From Sulfurospirillum sp001602955 (GTDB lineage Bacteria; Campylobacterota; Campylobacteria; Campylobacterales; Sulfurospirillaceae), in contig LVAC01000022.1 of the NCBI GenBank assembly GCA_001602955.1, positions 62,001-126,000 on the forward strand: a stretch of DNA of 64,000 nucleotides. The letters run 5' to 3'. This document shows positions 33,100-41,363 of the stretch, piece by piece (position 1 is the first letter of the stretch; each line of letters begins with the position of its first letter). The notes under the pieces were generated by a model. It was not told the DNA's origin. It ran no database searches and saw nothing but the letters and a program-made list of their open reading frames with translations. The position numbers and the translations under genes are program-made.

Positions 33100-34519
33100 A
33101 TTTCCCTTGGCGGGATTGTTCGTCGTCTTGCTGGCACTGAACTTTTTGTATCCGACCCCAAGCGTCGTCGACTCGTCTCTTTTGATTACGGGGCTGGTTG
33201 CGGGATCGTTTTGGGGCAGTCAAAAAACGATGCAGTGCGATAGCGCGTTGTACGAAAAAACCTTACATGTCATTCGCGAAGCCGCACAAGGGAACTTGGA
33301 ACCGCGCGTGATTGAAGCGGATCCTAACAAACCGATGGGGAAAATCGCCTTAGAAATCAACGACCTTTTAGATCAAATCGAAGCGTTGATGCGGGAAACC
33401 AAAACGTCTATCGAATTGGCGGGTGCCGGAAAAACGTATCGCAATATCTTTAACGAAGGTTTTCGCGGTCTGTTTTCGGTGAACGCGCGTTATATTGCTT
33501 CGGGTGTTCAAGGTATTTTAGAAGGACAAAAAGGTAAAGCTAAAGGCATGCTCTCTTCGGCTTTTGCCGATTTGGGCAACGGAAACAACGGTGTCGTGAG
33601 CATTCAAAAAGACTTGATGTCAAGTATCGAAGAGATGAATACAATCACGCAAATTTCCGATGAGACGGCACATAAATCGGACGAGAGTCTTCAAACCGTC
33701 ACCGAATTGACGCAAGGCATTCAAGAGTTATTGGAACTTTTAAACAGCTCGAACGAAGCCATTACCTCACTTAGCGCACGCACCTCCGAAATCTCCTCCG
33801 TCGTCAACCTCATCAAAGATATTGCCGATCAAACCAACCTTCTAGCACTCAATGCCGCCATCGAAGCGGCGCGTGCGGGAGAACACGGCAGAGGTTTTGC
33901 GGTCGTTGCCGATGAAGTACGCAAACTTGCCGAACGTACGCAAAAAGCGACGCAAGAGATTGCCATGACGATTCAAACGCTTCAACAAGAGACCAACGGC
34001 ATCTATGCCAATTCCGAGCGTATCAGCGTGATAGCCGATACCAGCGGTCAAAACGTCGTTCATTTCGAAGAAGCGTTAAAAGCGTTCAATCACGATGCCA
34101 ACCGCACGGCGGATACGTCTTACCGCTTGGAAAATAAAATTTTTACTATTTTGGCGAAAATCGACCACATCGTCTACAAAACCAACGCCTATTCCGCGGT
34201 GCTCAACGAAAAAACGGACACGCATTTCGTCGATCACGAAAATTGTCGCTTAGGCAAATGGTACCTCAACCCTTTTACCAAAGAGCGCTTTAGCGTTACA
34301 AAATCGTATGCGGCACTCGAAGCACCGCACAAGACCGTTCATAGTTGCGTTTTGAACAATCTGGAAACGTTGCGCGAAACGGGTAACCGTCTTCAAAATA
34401 TCGGAATATTTATCGATAATTTCAAACAGATGGAAGAGGCGAGCATGACCTTGTTTAAAACCCTCGATGCAATGATTGAAGAGTGTACGACGCAATGTCG
34501 CCATTCCCGCTCTTCGTAA
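33065..34519 (+). CDS. Methyl-accepting chemotaxis protein with C-terminal CZB zinc domain, CetA-like
   Basis: A 484-residue receptor with two closely spaced N-terminal membrane segments (about 13-30 and 36-50), almost no periplasmic loop, and a HAMP-like stretch (about 57-115). Its signalling tip (about 253-292, ADQTNLLALNAAIEAARAGE) is canonical. The C-terminal ~120 residues carry a CZB domain with candidate zinc ligands His368, Cys394 (ENCRLGKWY), His422 and His426 (PHKTVH). The lack of a sensor loop and the overlapping PAS gene upstream fit a bipartite Aer-type energy-taxis receptor. The CZB domain adds possible zinc or hypochlorous-acid sensing. GGAG lies six bases before the ATG. Confidence 0.85.
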   Translation: MTNFQTLFNAYKFPLAGLFVVLLALNFLYPTPSVVDSSLLITGLVAGSFWGSQKTMQCDSALYEKTLHVIREAAQGNLEPRVIEADPNKPMGKIALEINDLLDQIEALMRETKTSIELAGAGKTYRNIFNEGFRGLFSVNARYIASGVQGILEGQKGKAKGMLSSAFADLGNGNNGVVSIQKDLMSSIEEMNTITQISDETAHKSDESLQTVTELTQGIQELLELLNSSNEAITSLSARTSEISSVVNLIKDIADQTNLLALNAAIEAARAGEHGRGFAVVADEVRKLAERTQKATQEIAMTIQTLQQETNGIYANSERISVIADTSGQNVVHFEEALKAFNHDANRTADTSYRLENKIFTILAKIDHIVYKTNAYSAVLNEKTDTHFVDHENCRLGKWYLNPFTKERFSVTKSYAALEAPHKTVHSCVLNNLETLRETGNRLQNIGIFIDNFKQMEEASMTLFKTLDAMIEECTTQCRHSRSS

Positions 34520-34530
34520 AAAAATGAAGC

Positions 34531-34571
34531 TTACATGTAGGATTTTACGATCGTCAAAATCTTACATGTAA
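34531..34571. terminator. Long hairpin with ACATGTAA arms after the chemoreceptor gene
   Basis: The two ends TTACATGTAGGATTTT and AAAATCTTACATGTAA pair, with one G:T pair and a one-base bulge, around a palindromic ACGATCGT centre, giving about 18-19 bp. It sits between convergent genes (stop at 34519 and stop at 34595). There is no T-run. It is a candidate bidirectional terminator of the same type as the one at 31460-31487. Confidence 0.5.
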
Positions 34572-34594
34572 CGCGTTAAATCTCCTCGAACGTT

Positions 34595-35101
34595 CTACTT
34601 GAGGTTGGCCAGTTTGAGCACCAAATCTACTTCGCCCACGCCGATACGCAAATCTTTTGCGATTTCCGCTTCGCTTTTACCTTTGGCAAATAAAGATAAA
34701 ATCATCTTTTCATTCGAACTAGAAGGTACGACCGAAGCAAAACTCATCTCTTTGGTTCGGCTTTCGATGCGGTCGATACGCGCACTTTGTTCGTCTCTGA
34801 AATGCTGCATAATTTTTTCGACGTCTTTGAGCGAAGCGACGACCGGAAGTAGGCTGTGTTGCACTTCTTGTTTTGCCTGATCGAGAATCCTCTTTTCCAA
34901 CGCCTTCGGGTCGGTTTGTTCTTGCGCCTTCATCTCCGTGAGCGTTTTATTGAGTACATGGTTTTGGTAGTTGAGCTCTTCAATGCTTTTTTCGTAAATC
35001 AAAAGTTTTTTATTGACTTCAACGTCTCGAATGTAAACCATCAAAAAAATAATGACGATCAACGCCGCCAATGCGATAAACGCCAATGTCTCAATACTCA
35101 T
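34595..35101 (-). CDS. Membrane-anchored coiled-coil protein with C-terminal HTH-like end
   Basis: A 168-residue protein with one N-terminal membrane segment (about 4-24, LAFIALAALIVIIFLMVYI), a long charged coiled coil (about 28-120) and a C-terminal ~35-residue helical unit (EKMILSLFAKGKSEAEIAKD then LRIGVGEVDLVLKLANL) that looks like a helix-turn-helix. Proteins with this layout (DUF2802/DUF6115-like) are encoded near motility or envelope genes in other bacteria. That link is memory, not shown here. The ATG at 35101 has AAAGGA eight bases upstream. It overlaps the upstream unknown gene by eleven bases. Confidence 0.65.
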   Translation of the reverse strand: MSIETLAFIALAALIVIIFLMVYIRDVEVNKKLLIYEKSIEELNYQNHVLNKTLTEMKAQEQTDPKALEKRILDQAKQEVQHSLLPVVASLKDVEKIMQHFRDEQSARIDRIESRTKEMSFASVVPSSSNEKMILSLFAKGKSEAEIAKDLRIGVGEVDLVLKLANLK

Positions 35102-35630
35102 CGTCAAATCCTTTCATCTCTCGAATCATCGCTCTCTCGCATGAAGCCACGTAGGTGTCCCATTCCCGCTCGTCTTCGTGATGCATCGTTGTAATTTTGG
35201 CAAGCGTAGGCGACAACGCTTGAAAAAAAAGCGGCGTGACGCGTTTGGGAAAGCTCGGAAGCGTAAATCGTCCGTAGTACGAGCATTCCGTTTGCAATAC
35301 GGGAACGTCGCATTCAAAATAACCGTCGTAACCTACGGCATGAATCGTTGCTTTACCGCGCAAAGGAAGATGCAAAGGCTGCTCTTTTTGTTCCACCATA
35401 CGCGTTAACATGTCAACCTTTCGATGCAACTCGATGATCAACGCCAATAAAACAGGATCGCTCTCTTGCACCTCTTTGCGCGTTTTCGAAGACTTGAGCC
35501 ATGCGCCCAAAGCATCGTCGTTCAAAACGGAAAGTTCGTCGTATTCGTGCGTAAAACGTTGTTCTTCTTTATAGACGCCTTCTTCAAAAAAGAGCGTTAA
35601 GCACGCGTTGACCAAGCGAATCGAATCCAT
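35091..35630 (-). CDS. Hypothetical protein, unrecognised
   Basis: A 179-residue cytoplasmic protein with no signal peptide and no membrane segment. The N-terminal half is helical (LVNACLTLFFEEGVYKEEQ, VLLALIIELHRKVDML), and the C-terminal half has beta-type HAVGYDGYFECDVPVLQ and YYGRFTLPSFPKRVTPLFF. That layout recalls PilZ-like domains, but the RxxxR and DxSxxG motifs are not visible. It lies one base after mqnP and overlaps the coiled-coil gene, so all three are probably one transcript. I recall unknown genes in the same place beside ubiA-like Cj0164c in C. jejuni. Confidence 0.6.
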   Translation of the reverse strand: MDSIRLVNACLTLFFEEGVYKEEQRFTHEYDELSVLNDDALGAWLKSSKTRKEVQESDPVLLALIIELHRKVDMLTRMVEQKEQPLHLPLRGKATIHAVGYDGYFECDVPVLQTECSYYGRFTLPSFPKRVTPLFFQALSPTLAKITTMHHEDEREWDTYVASCERAMIREMKGFDDEY

Positions 35631-35631
35631 G

Positions 35632-36501
35632 CTAAAACCTATCGATCAAAATACAGATAAAAAAGAGAATGCCTAAATAGCCGTTAAGCGTAAAAAAAGC
35701 ACGGTCGATTTTCGTAAAATCGCGCACGACGATGCGGTGTTCGAAAAAAAGCACTACCGCGGAAAGTGCGACACCGACGTAAGCGAAAAAGCCCAACGAC
35801 GCACTCAGCGCAAATAAAAACCAAAAGAGAATCGTTTGGGCATGAAAAAGCCGCGAAATAAAAAACGTCGCGTCTTTACCAAAGCGCGAGGGAATCGAGA
35901 AAAGCCCGTTAGCCTTGTCGTATTCCATATCTTGCAGCGAGTACAAAAGATCAAATCCCGCGACCCAATACATCACGCCGATTGAGAGTAAAATCGCCCA
36001 AAGCGGCGTCGCTTCTTGGACGGCAATCACGCCCGCAATCGGAGCAAGCCCCAAAGACATCCCTAAGACCAAGTGGGCATACGGCGAAAAGCGTTTAAAC
36101 AACGAATAACCGCCCAAGACGATCAAAATCGGTATGCTCAGTGCAAACGCGAGATCGTTAATGAGATAAGCGACTCCAATAAAAACGCCTGCATTGATTG
36201 CGATAAACAGTAAAAGATTAGAGCTTCCGATGCGCCCGTCTACGCTCGGACGACCGGCGGTTCTTGGATTGTATTGATCGATATCGCGATCGGCGTATCG
36301 ATTAAACGCCATGGCAAAATTACGCGCGCTCACGGCGGCGGCTAGACCTAAAATTAATAATTTAAACCCGAACCAAACCGTATCGTTTTGTGCTTTAGAG
36401 GCAACGATCATGGCCGTAAAAATAAACGGAAGGGCGAAGATAGAGTGTTTAAAGACGATCAAATCGCCGATGTCTTTCAGTTTTTGCCAAAACGATTGCA
36501 C
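35632..36501 (-). CDS. mqnP: UbiA-family prenyltransferase, probably MqnP of the futalosine menaquinone pathway
   Basis: A 289-residue integral membrane prenyltransferase with about eight to nine helices. The first Asp-rich motif is NRYADRDIDQYNPRTAGRP (near 65-83, NxxxDxxxD type) and the second is DMEYDKANGLFSIP (near 190-203). Campylobacterota lack the classical Men pathway and make menaquinone through futalosine, where MqnP prenylates the dihydroxynaphthoate-like intermediate, so this role is favoured over a ubiquinone role. The start is GTG (MQSFWQK) with AAAAAGG six bases upstream. Confidence 0.85.
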   Translation of the reverse strand: MQSFWQKLKDIGDLIVFKHSIFALPFIFTAMIVASKAQNDTVWFGFKLLILGLAAAVSARNFAMAFNRYADRDIDQYNPRTAGRPSVDGRIGSSNLLLFIAINAGVFIGVAYLINDLAFALSIPILIVLGGYSLFKRFSPYAHLVLGMSLGLAPIAGVIAVQEATPLWAILLSIGVMYWVAGFDLLYSLQDMEYDKANGLFSIPSRFGKDATFFISRLFHAQTILFWFLFALSASLGFFAYVGVALSAVVLFFEHRIVVRDFTKIDRAFFTLNGYLGILFFICILIDRF

Positions 36502-36530
36502 GCGAAACCTTTTTAGAGTAAGATAGCTCG

Positions 36531-36536
36531 ATTTTA
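36531..36536 (-). promoter_or_regulatory. Possible -10 box of the mqnP operon
   Basis: The minus strand reads GTTGTAAAATCGAGC, with TAAAAT 30 bases before the GTG start of mqnP. It is divergent from the miaA promoter, 23 bases apart. Confidence 0.45.
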
Positions 36537-36558
36537 CAACAAAACCCTTTAAAAGTGT

Positions 36559-36564
36559 TATAAT
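36559..36564 (+). promoter_or_regulatory. -10 box of the miaA promoter
   Basis: AAAAGTGTTATAATTGCCC holds a perfect TATAAT 37 bases before the miaA start codon, with CCCTTTAAAAGTG upstream. Confidence 0.6.
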
Positions 36565-36600
36565 TGCCCATTACCAACCCCTCATACGAAAGAGATATTC

Positions 36601-37518
36601 GTGAAAACCGTCGCTATTTTAGGTCCAACTGCATCCGGTAAAACCGCCCTTGCCATTGCACTTGCCAAACGCCATAACGCCTTAATCCTCTCCTTGGATT
36701 CCTTAAGCATCTATCGTTACATCGATATTGCTTCGGCAAAGCCTAGCATTCCGGAAAGAGAAGGCATGACGCATTTGGGAATCGACGTTTTGTTTCCGGA
36801 CGAGCATTTTGACGTGACGATGTTCTTCGGACTCTACGAAGAAGCCAAAGCGTGCGCCGAAGCGGAAGGAAAAAATCTGATTATCGTCGGAGGAACGAGC
36901 TTTTACCTCAAGGCCATGATGGAAGGGCTCAGTCTTAGACCCGAGATTTCAGATTCCGCCCAAGACGAAATTCGACGCTTGATGTACGATATAACGTTGG
37001 CTTACGATCTCATACGACGCACGGATCCTTCGTATGCTTCCAAAATCGCGTCTAGCGATCGCTACCGAATCGAAAAATGGTTGGAAATTTTTATCGCGAC
37101 GGCAGAGATACCCTCCGTCTATCTGGAACACTCTAAACAAGCGCCTTTAATCAGGGAGCTTGCCCTCTTCGAAATCGACGTCCCAAGAGAAGTTCTCGCG
37201 CAAAAGATTACGTTACGCACGCAAACCATGATCAAACTCGGCTTGGTTGATGAAGTTTTCGGCTTGGAAAAACGTTACGGCAGAGCTCCTCAATGCATGA
37301 AAGCCATCGGTATTAAAGAGGTCTTGGACTATTTTGACGGAAGCTTGAAATACAACGATCTTGTCGAGCGCATCAGTTTCAATACGATTCATTTGGCCAA
37401 GCGCCAACGCACCTTCAACGCTTCACAATTCCCCTTACATGTCAAAGGCGATATTGAACATCTTTTCGATACGATTACACGATATTTTACTTCCGAAACA
37501 AGGTCTATTGTCGTATGA
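36601..37518 (+). CDS. miaA: tRNA dimethylallyltransferase
   Basis: A 305-residue MiaA, which adds a dimethylallyl group to A37 of tRNAs reading UNN codons. The P loop is GPTASGKT (8-15), followed by SLDSLSIYRYIDIASAKPS (near 30-48), IIVGGTSFYLKAM (near 99-111) and AIGIKEVLDYFDG (near 236-248). The start is GTG with AAAGAGA upstream. The stop overlaps the next gene by four bases (ATGA). Confidence 0.95.
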   Translation: MKTVAILGPTASGKTALAIALAKRHNALILSLDSLSIYRYIDIASAKPSIPEREGMTHLGIDVLFPDEHFDVTMFFGLYEEAKACAEAEGKNLIIVGGTSFYLKAMMEGLSLRPEISDSAQDEIRRLMYDITLAYDLIRRTDPSYASKIASSDRYRIEKWLEIFIATAEIPSVYLEHSKQAPLIRELALFEIDVPREVLAQKITLRTQTMIKLGLVDEVFGLEKRYGRAPQCMKAIGIKEVLDYFDGSLKYNDLVERISFNTIHLAKRQRTFNASQFPLHVKGDIEHLFDTITRYFTSETRSIVV

Positions 37519-38933
37519 AAATTATCGATCACAATTACATCAACGGCGCATTTACGCCTATTCGTTCTCACGAAAGCCTTATCCTTAAAAATCCGACGAC
37601 CGAAGAAGCCATCGCGCAAATTTACCTGAGTACGCCCCAAGCAATGGACGAAGCGATTACCTGTGCCGCACAAACGTTTGAAACGTTTTCAAAGACGTCG
37701 ATCGAAGAGAGAATGCAGATGCTTGAACGCCTTCACGACGCATTGAGCGAACGCGAGAGCGAGCTGATCGATCTGGCGGTTTTAGAATTCGGGGCAACGA
37801 TTACGACGACGAAGCGACGCACGAAAAATGCGATTCGCCTCTTTTTGGATATTAAAGACGAGCTTCAAACCTACGATTTTATCAAGCAAGATGCTTTTTC
37901 CATTACCCTTAAAGAAGGCGTCGGCGTTATCGGCGTCATTATCCCGTGGAATGCCAATCTTGCCCATCTTTGCGGCAATATCGCTCCGGCCATCGCCATG
38001 GGGTGTACGCTGGTCATTAAACCGAGCGAACTGAACGCCCTCGAAACGCAAGCCTTTTTGGAATGCGTTCACAAAGCCGGCATTCCTAAAGGCGTTATCA
38101 ACGTCGTGCAAGGAACCGGAGAGGGCGTCGGCGAAGCCTTAACTTCCCATCCGCTGATCAATGCCGTCTCGTTTATCGGAAGTACGAAAACGGGAAAGCG
38201 TATTTTTGAAAAGTGCGCCAAGAGCGTTAAGCGTATGACCTTAGAACTCGGCGGAAAATCTCCGACGGTTCTTCTAGAAGACGCCTCTTTTGAAAAAGCC
38301 ATTCCGCACGTTTTAAGCAGTGCTTTTAGCAATAGCGGACAAGCCTGCCATGCCGGAAGCCGCCTTTTGGTTCCCAAAGCTAGACTTGCCGAAACGGAAC
38401 GTTTGCTTCTTGAAGCCGTTGCACGCCTTCGTATCGGCGATCCCAAGGAAGAAACGACTCATATCGGACCGATGATCACGCAAACACAGTTTAATACCGT
38501 TCAATCGTATATTCAAAGCGGCATCGACGCAAAAGCAAGACTTTTGTGCGGCGGACTCGGGAGGGCGGAAGGCTTAACGCGCGGCTATTTCGTCAAACCG
38601 ACGATTTTTATTTGCGAAGACGAAGATCTCAAAATCGTTCAAGAAGAGATTTTCGGTCCGGTGTTATGCGTACTTACGTATGAAAACGAAGCCGAAGCCC
38701 AACGCATGGCGAACCATACGATTTTCGGCCTCTCGGCATACGTTTTTTCCGACGACGAGCAAAGAGCTTTGGCGTTTGCCAAACAGATACGAAGCGGAAG
38801 GGTTTTAATCAATACGGCAACGTCCAACGCTAAAACACCGCCTTTTGGAGGCATGAAACAATCGGGTCTGGGGCGCATGGGAGGAAGATACTCGATGGAC
38901 GCTTTTAGCGAGATAAAGTCGATCCTTTTTTAG
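37515..38933 (+). CDS. NAD(P)-dependent aldehyde dehydrogenase
   Basis: A 472-residue aldehyde dehydrogenase of the ALDH superfamily. It has GVIIPWNANL (near 138-147) for cofactor binding, FIGSTKTGKRI (near 221-231), LELGGKSPTVLLED (near 245-258) with the general-base Glu, the catalytic Cys in NSGQACHAGSR (near 276-286), and EEIFGPVL (near 379-386). The natural substrate is not clear from sequence; succinate-semialdehyde- or betaine-type relatives look closest. It is coupled to miaA by a 4-base overlap without obvious functional link. Its TAG stop overlaps the convergent pflA TAA. Confidence 0.85.
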   Translation: MKIIDHNYINGAFTPIRSHESLILKNPTTEEAIAQIYLSTPQAMDEAITCAAQTFETFSKTSIEERMQMLERLHDALSERESELIDLAVLEFGATITTTKRRTKNAIRLFLDIKDELQTYDFIKQDAFSITLKEGVGVIGVIIPWNANLAHLCGNIAPAIAMGCTLVIKPSELNALETQAFLECVHKAGIPKGVINVVQGTGEGVGEALTSHPLINAVSFIGSTKTGKRIFEKCAKSVKRMTLELGGKSPTVLLEDASFEKAIPHVLSSAFSNSGQACHAGSRLLVPKARLAETERLLLEAVARLRIGDPKEETTHIGPMITQTQFNTVQSYIQSGIDAKARLLCGGLGRAEGLTRGYFVKPTIFICEDEDLKIVQEEIFGPVLCVLTYENEAEAQRMANHTIFGLSAYVFSDDEQRALAFAKQIRSGRVLINTATSNAKTPPFGGMKQSGLGRMGGRYSMDAFSEIKSILF

Positions 38934-41323
38934 GGCAACAAATCGAGATTTTGTTGGCAAATACTTTTCCACGAGCTTTGGTCGTTCACCGCGACGCATT
39001 GCGTGAAATAAGCTTTTGCTTTTTCGGTATTTTTCAATTTCATACTGAGCTCTCCCGCGTGGTACAAGAGGCGTATTTTATCTTTAGGTGCGACATGGAC
39101 GTTTAATAGAGGCTCAACAATACTCAACGCCTCTTCGTTACGCTCTAAACGTTTGAGGGCATCAATATACAAGAGCTCCACGCTCGGCGTATATGCGGTC
39201 GTTTTAAACTGTGCTTGCATCTGCATAATAATCTTGGCGTACTGGCTCAAAAGCAGATCGTTTTTAGCGTCGCTTGCCATTTTAACGATTTCATAATACA
39301 GATCGATCGTACCGGCTTCATTAGGGTATAAAATGCGAATACCTTCCGCCAACGAAGAAGCTCCTTCTAAGTCTTTCAACCCCGTATAAGCAAAAAAGAG
39401 ATCGCGAAGCGTCGCCAAGTCGATCTTTTGTCGAAGCGAAAACGTTAAGGTTTTCAAATCTTCTTTAAACGCGATCGCCTCTTTAAAACGTCCCGTTTTC
39501 ACCAACGCCTGTACCTCTTTTTGCGTCCATTCGTAGCGTTTTTGAAGCGACGCGTCCTTCAAATGCGCACCGGATATTTCTCTAGCACGATCAAAGCGCG
39601 ATTGACGCATAAAACACTCAAAAAGTTTATCGTCATGCGTACCGTCGCCCAATTGCAGTTTGTAGGTTTCGATTAAGTCGATCGTCTTTGGACATTCGCT
39701 CTTTTCCAACGCTTGCAACGCAAGGGATTTTGCCGCTTCGTAAACGAGTTCTTCGCCTTTAAGATCAAAACGATCGGGGACTTTCGTCAATGCGTCTTGC
39801 ATTCCCAAAACGTCTTGATACCGTTTTTGCTTCATCAAAAGATTGGCTTTTTCCAAAAGGGCTTTTTGACCGATTTCGTTATTGTACTTTTCGATCAATT
39901 TATCGTAATAATTTTCCAATTTCGTTTCGTTATTTTCCGGACGTTTAAAGAAGAGTTCGTCCAAAGCTTCGTTCACGTCTTGAAGGTATTCGCCGTTTGT
40001 TTTATAGTCGCTTAGGTACTCTTGATAGCGTCCGTATGCCGCTTCCGTTTCGTTGGCTTTGGCATGCCAATCGCCGCTTTCTTTCAGGAGCAATTCGCGA
40101 TTTTCCTCTTTTTTGGACATATTCGCCAATAAAAGATCTGTAATCGACGCCGCCAAATCGTACAATTTATGCTCGTACAACCGCTTTGCCAACTTATAGC
40201 TTGCCGACGTATCTTTAAGTAAATACGCGGCATTAACGTTCAAGACTTTGAGTAAATACTCTTTCGCCTCTTTTAGCTTACCCGCATCCATTTGATAATC
40301 GCTCAGTCGAATCGCGGCTTCGGAAGCGACGTCAATGTCTTGCGCACCGTACAGAACGTCTAAGTAAAGCTTCATCGCTTTTTCTTTCTCTTTTTTGGCA
40401 AAGAGATGGTCGGCATAGAGTAAAATGGCTTTTTTTGTAAAAATGTTATCGGGATGTTCGCTGACTAAAATATCCAAAAAGTAATTGGCATCCGATTTGG
40501 AACCGCTTTTCAGATACGCTTTGGTCATCAGCATCAAGACTTCGGGTAAATTTTCATCACTCGTAAACTCTTTACTCCAACGTTTGGCGATTTCGGCAAT
40601 CGTCGTATCGTTAAAGCTAAGTTCCGCCGAATCTTCACTCCGTGCGCTTAAGATTTTATCCATAGAGCGCATTTGAAACAACTCGAGTTCACTGCGGAAA
40701 ATCGAATTGGGAAAAGCGTTCAATACGCGCGTTACGTCTTTGACGACACTTTCATAATCGCCTTTTTCGTAGGCTTGTTTTATATCCAAATAAAGAGTGA
40801 TGTCTTTACTTTGCGCATACGAAATCGGTTTTCCGTTCAGATCTAACGCCCCGACGTAAGGCATCTCTTGTTTGGAATAAACAACGGGAAAATCAATAGC
40901 GTCAAGCGGTTTTTTTTGCGTGTATAACGGCTTTTCTTGAAAAAGAATCGTCCAATGCGCGTAACGTTTAAGTTTAGGCTTGCCTAACACCTCTTTCGTT
41001 TCGAACAAGCTCTCTTCGACCGCAATTAATTTAGAATCGACTTTGGGCTCGATAGCGATATAAAAAGCACCCTCTTTCTCATAAAAATCGAGTTCGGCAA
41101 ACTTCATCTTTTTCGGCTCGATCGGTTTATCGATCGCTCTTTCGATTTTGCATAAGTAGCGTTTGTGCTCTAAAGCGTCGGGAATCGTCTCACATGTAAA
41201 CGGCGACGCGTCGATAAGGTGTAAAATAGCATAATTGATTTTATTCTCTTTGCCGCTATTCAATACGATCTCTAAAGCAAAAAGTTGTGCCGATAAAACC
41301 CAAAGAAGAAAAATGTATTTCAT
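38930..41323 (-). CDS. pflA: PflA-like TPR protein of the flagellar motor
   Basis: A 797-residue secreted protein: signal peptide YIFLLWVLSAQLFA (cut near residue 16), a beta-rich N-terminal part (to about 170), then a very long array of TPR-like helical hairpins (about 190-790, such as KSGSKSDANYFLDILVSEHP and AIRLSDYQMDAGKLKEAKEY). Length and position match C. jejuni PflA (Cj1565c), which sits next to nuoN in that genome. PflA is part of the periplasmic disk structure that scaffolds extra stators around the flagellar motor. No lipobox is present. The ATG has no ribosome binding site, and a TATAAT ends six bases before it, so its message may be leaderless. Confidence 0.88.
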   Translation of the reverse strand: MKYIFLLWVLSAQLFALEIVLNSGKENKINYAILHLIDASPFTCETIPDALEHKRYLCKIERAIDKPIEPKKMKFAELDFYEKEGAFYIAIEPKVDSKLIAVEESLFETKEVLGKPKLKRYAHWTILFQEKPLYTQKKPLDAIDFPVVYSKQEMPYVGALDLNGKPISYAQSKDITLYLDIKQAYEKGDYESVVKDVTRVLNAFPNSIFRSELELFQMRSMDKILSARSEDSAELSFNDTTIAEIAKRWSKEFTSDENLPEVLMLMTKAYLKSGSKSDANYFLDILVSEHPDNIFTKKAILLYADHLFAKKEKEKAMKLYLDVLYGAQDIDVASEAAIRLSDYQMDAGKLKEAKEYLLKVLNVNAAYLLKDTSASYKLAKRLYEHKLYDLAASITDLLLANMSKKEENRELLLKESGDWHAKANETEAAYGRYQEYLSDYKTNGEYLQDVNEALDELFFKRPENNETKLENYYDKLIEKYNNEIGQKALLEKANLLMKQKRYQDVLGMQDALTKVPDRFDLKGEELVYEAAKSLALQALEKSECPKTIDLIETYKLQLGDGTHDDKLFECFMRQSRFDRAREISGAHLKDASLQKRYEWTQKEVQALVKTGRFKEAIAFKEDLKTLTFSLRQKIDLATLRDLFFAYTGLKDLEGASSLAEGIRILYPNEAGTIDLYYEIVKMASDAKNDLLLSQYAKIIMQMQAQFKTTAYTPSVELLYIDALKRLERNEEALSIVEPLLNVHVAPKDKIRLLYHAGELSMKLKNTEKAKAYFTQCVAVNDQSSWKSICQQNLDLLP

Positions 41324-41329
41324 GCCTAC

Positions 41330-41335
41330 ATTATA
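41330..41335 (-). promoter_or_regulatory. -10 box of pflA, too close to the ATG for a leader
   Basis: The minus strand reads TTGCTATAATGTAGGCATG. TATAAT is followed by only six bases before the start codon, so transcription should start at or next to the ATG. It lies directly behind the nuo terminator. Confidence 0.5.
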
Positions 41336-41340
41336 GCAAA

Positions 41341-41363
41341 ATAAGGGGATTTTCTCCCCTTAT
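41341..41363 (-). terminator. Rho-independent terminator of the nuo operon
   Basis: ATAAGGGGA and TCCCCTTAT form a perfect 9-bp stem with a 5-base loop, right after the nuoN stop codon. On the minus strand it is followed by TTTGC, giving TTATTTTGC, a short T tract. This is the clearest terminator in the window and separates nuo from pflA. Confidence 0.75.
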
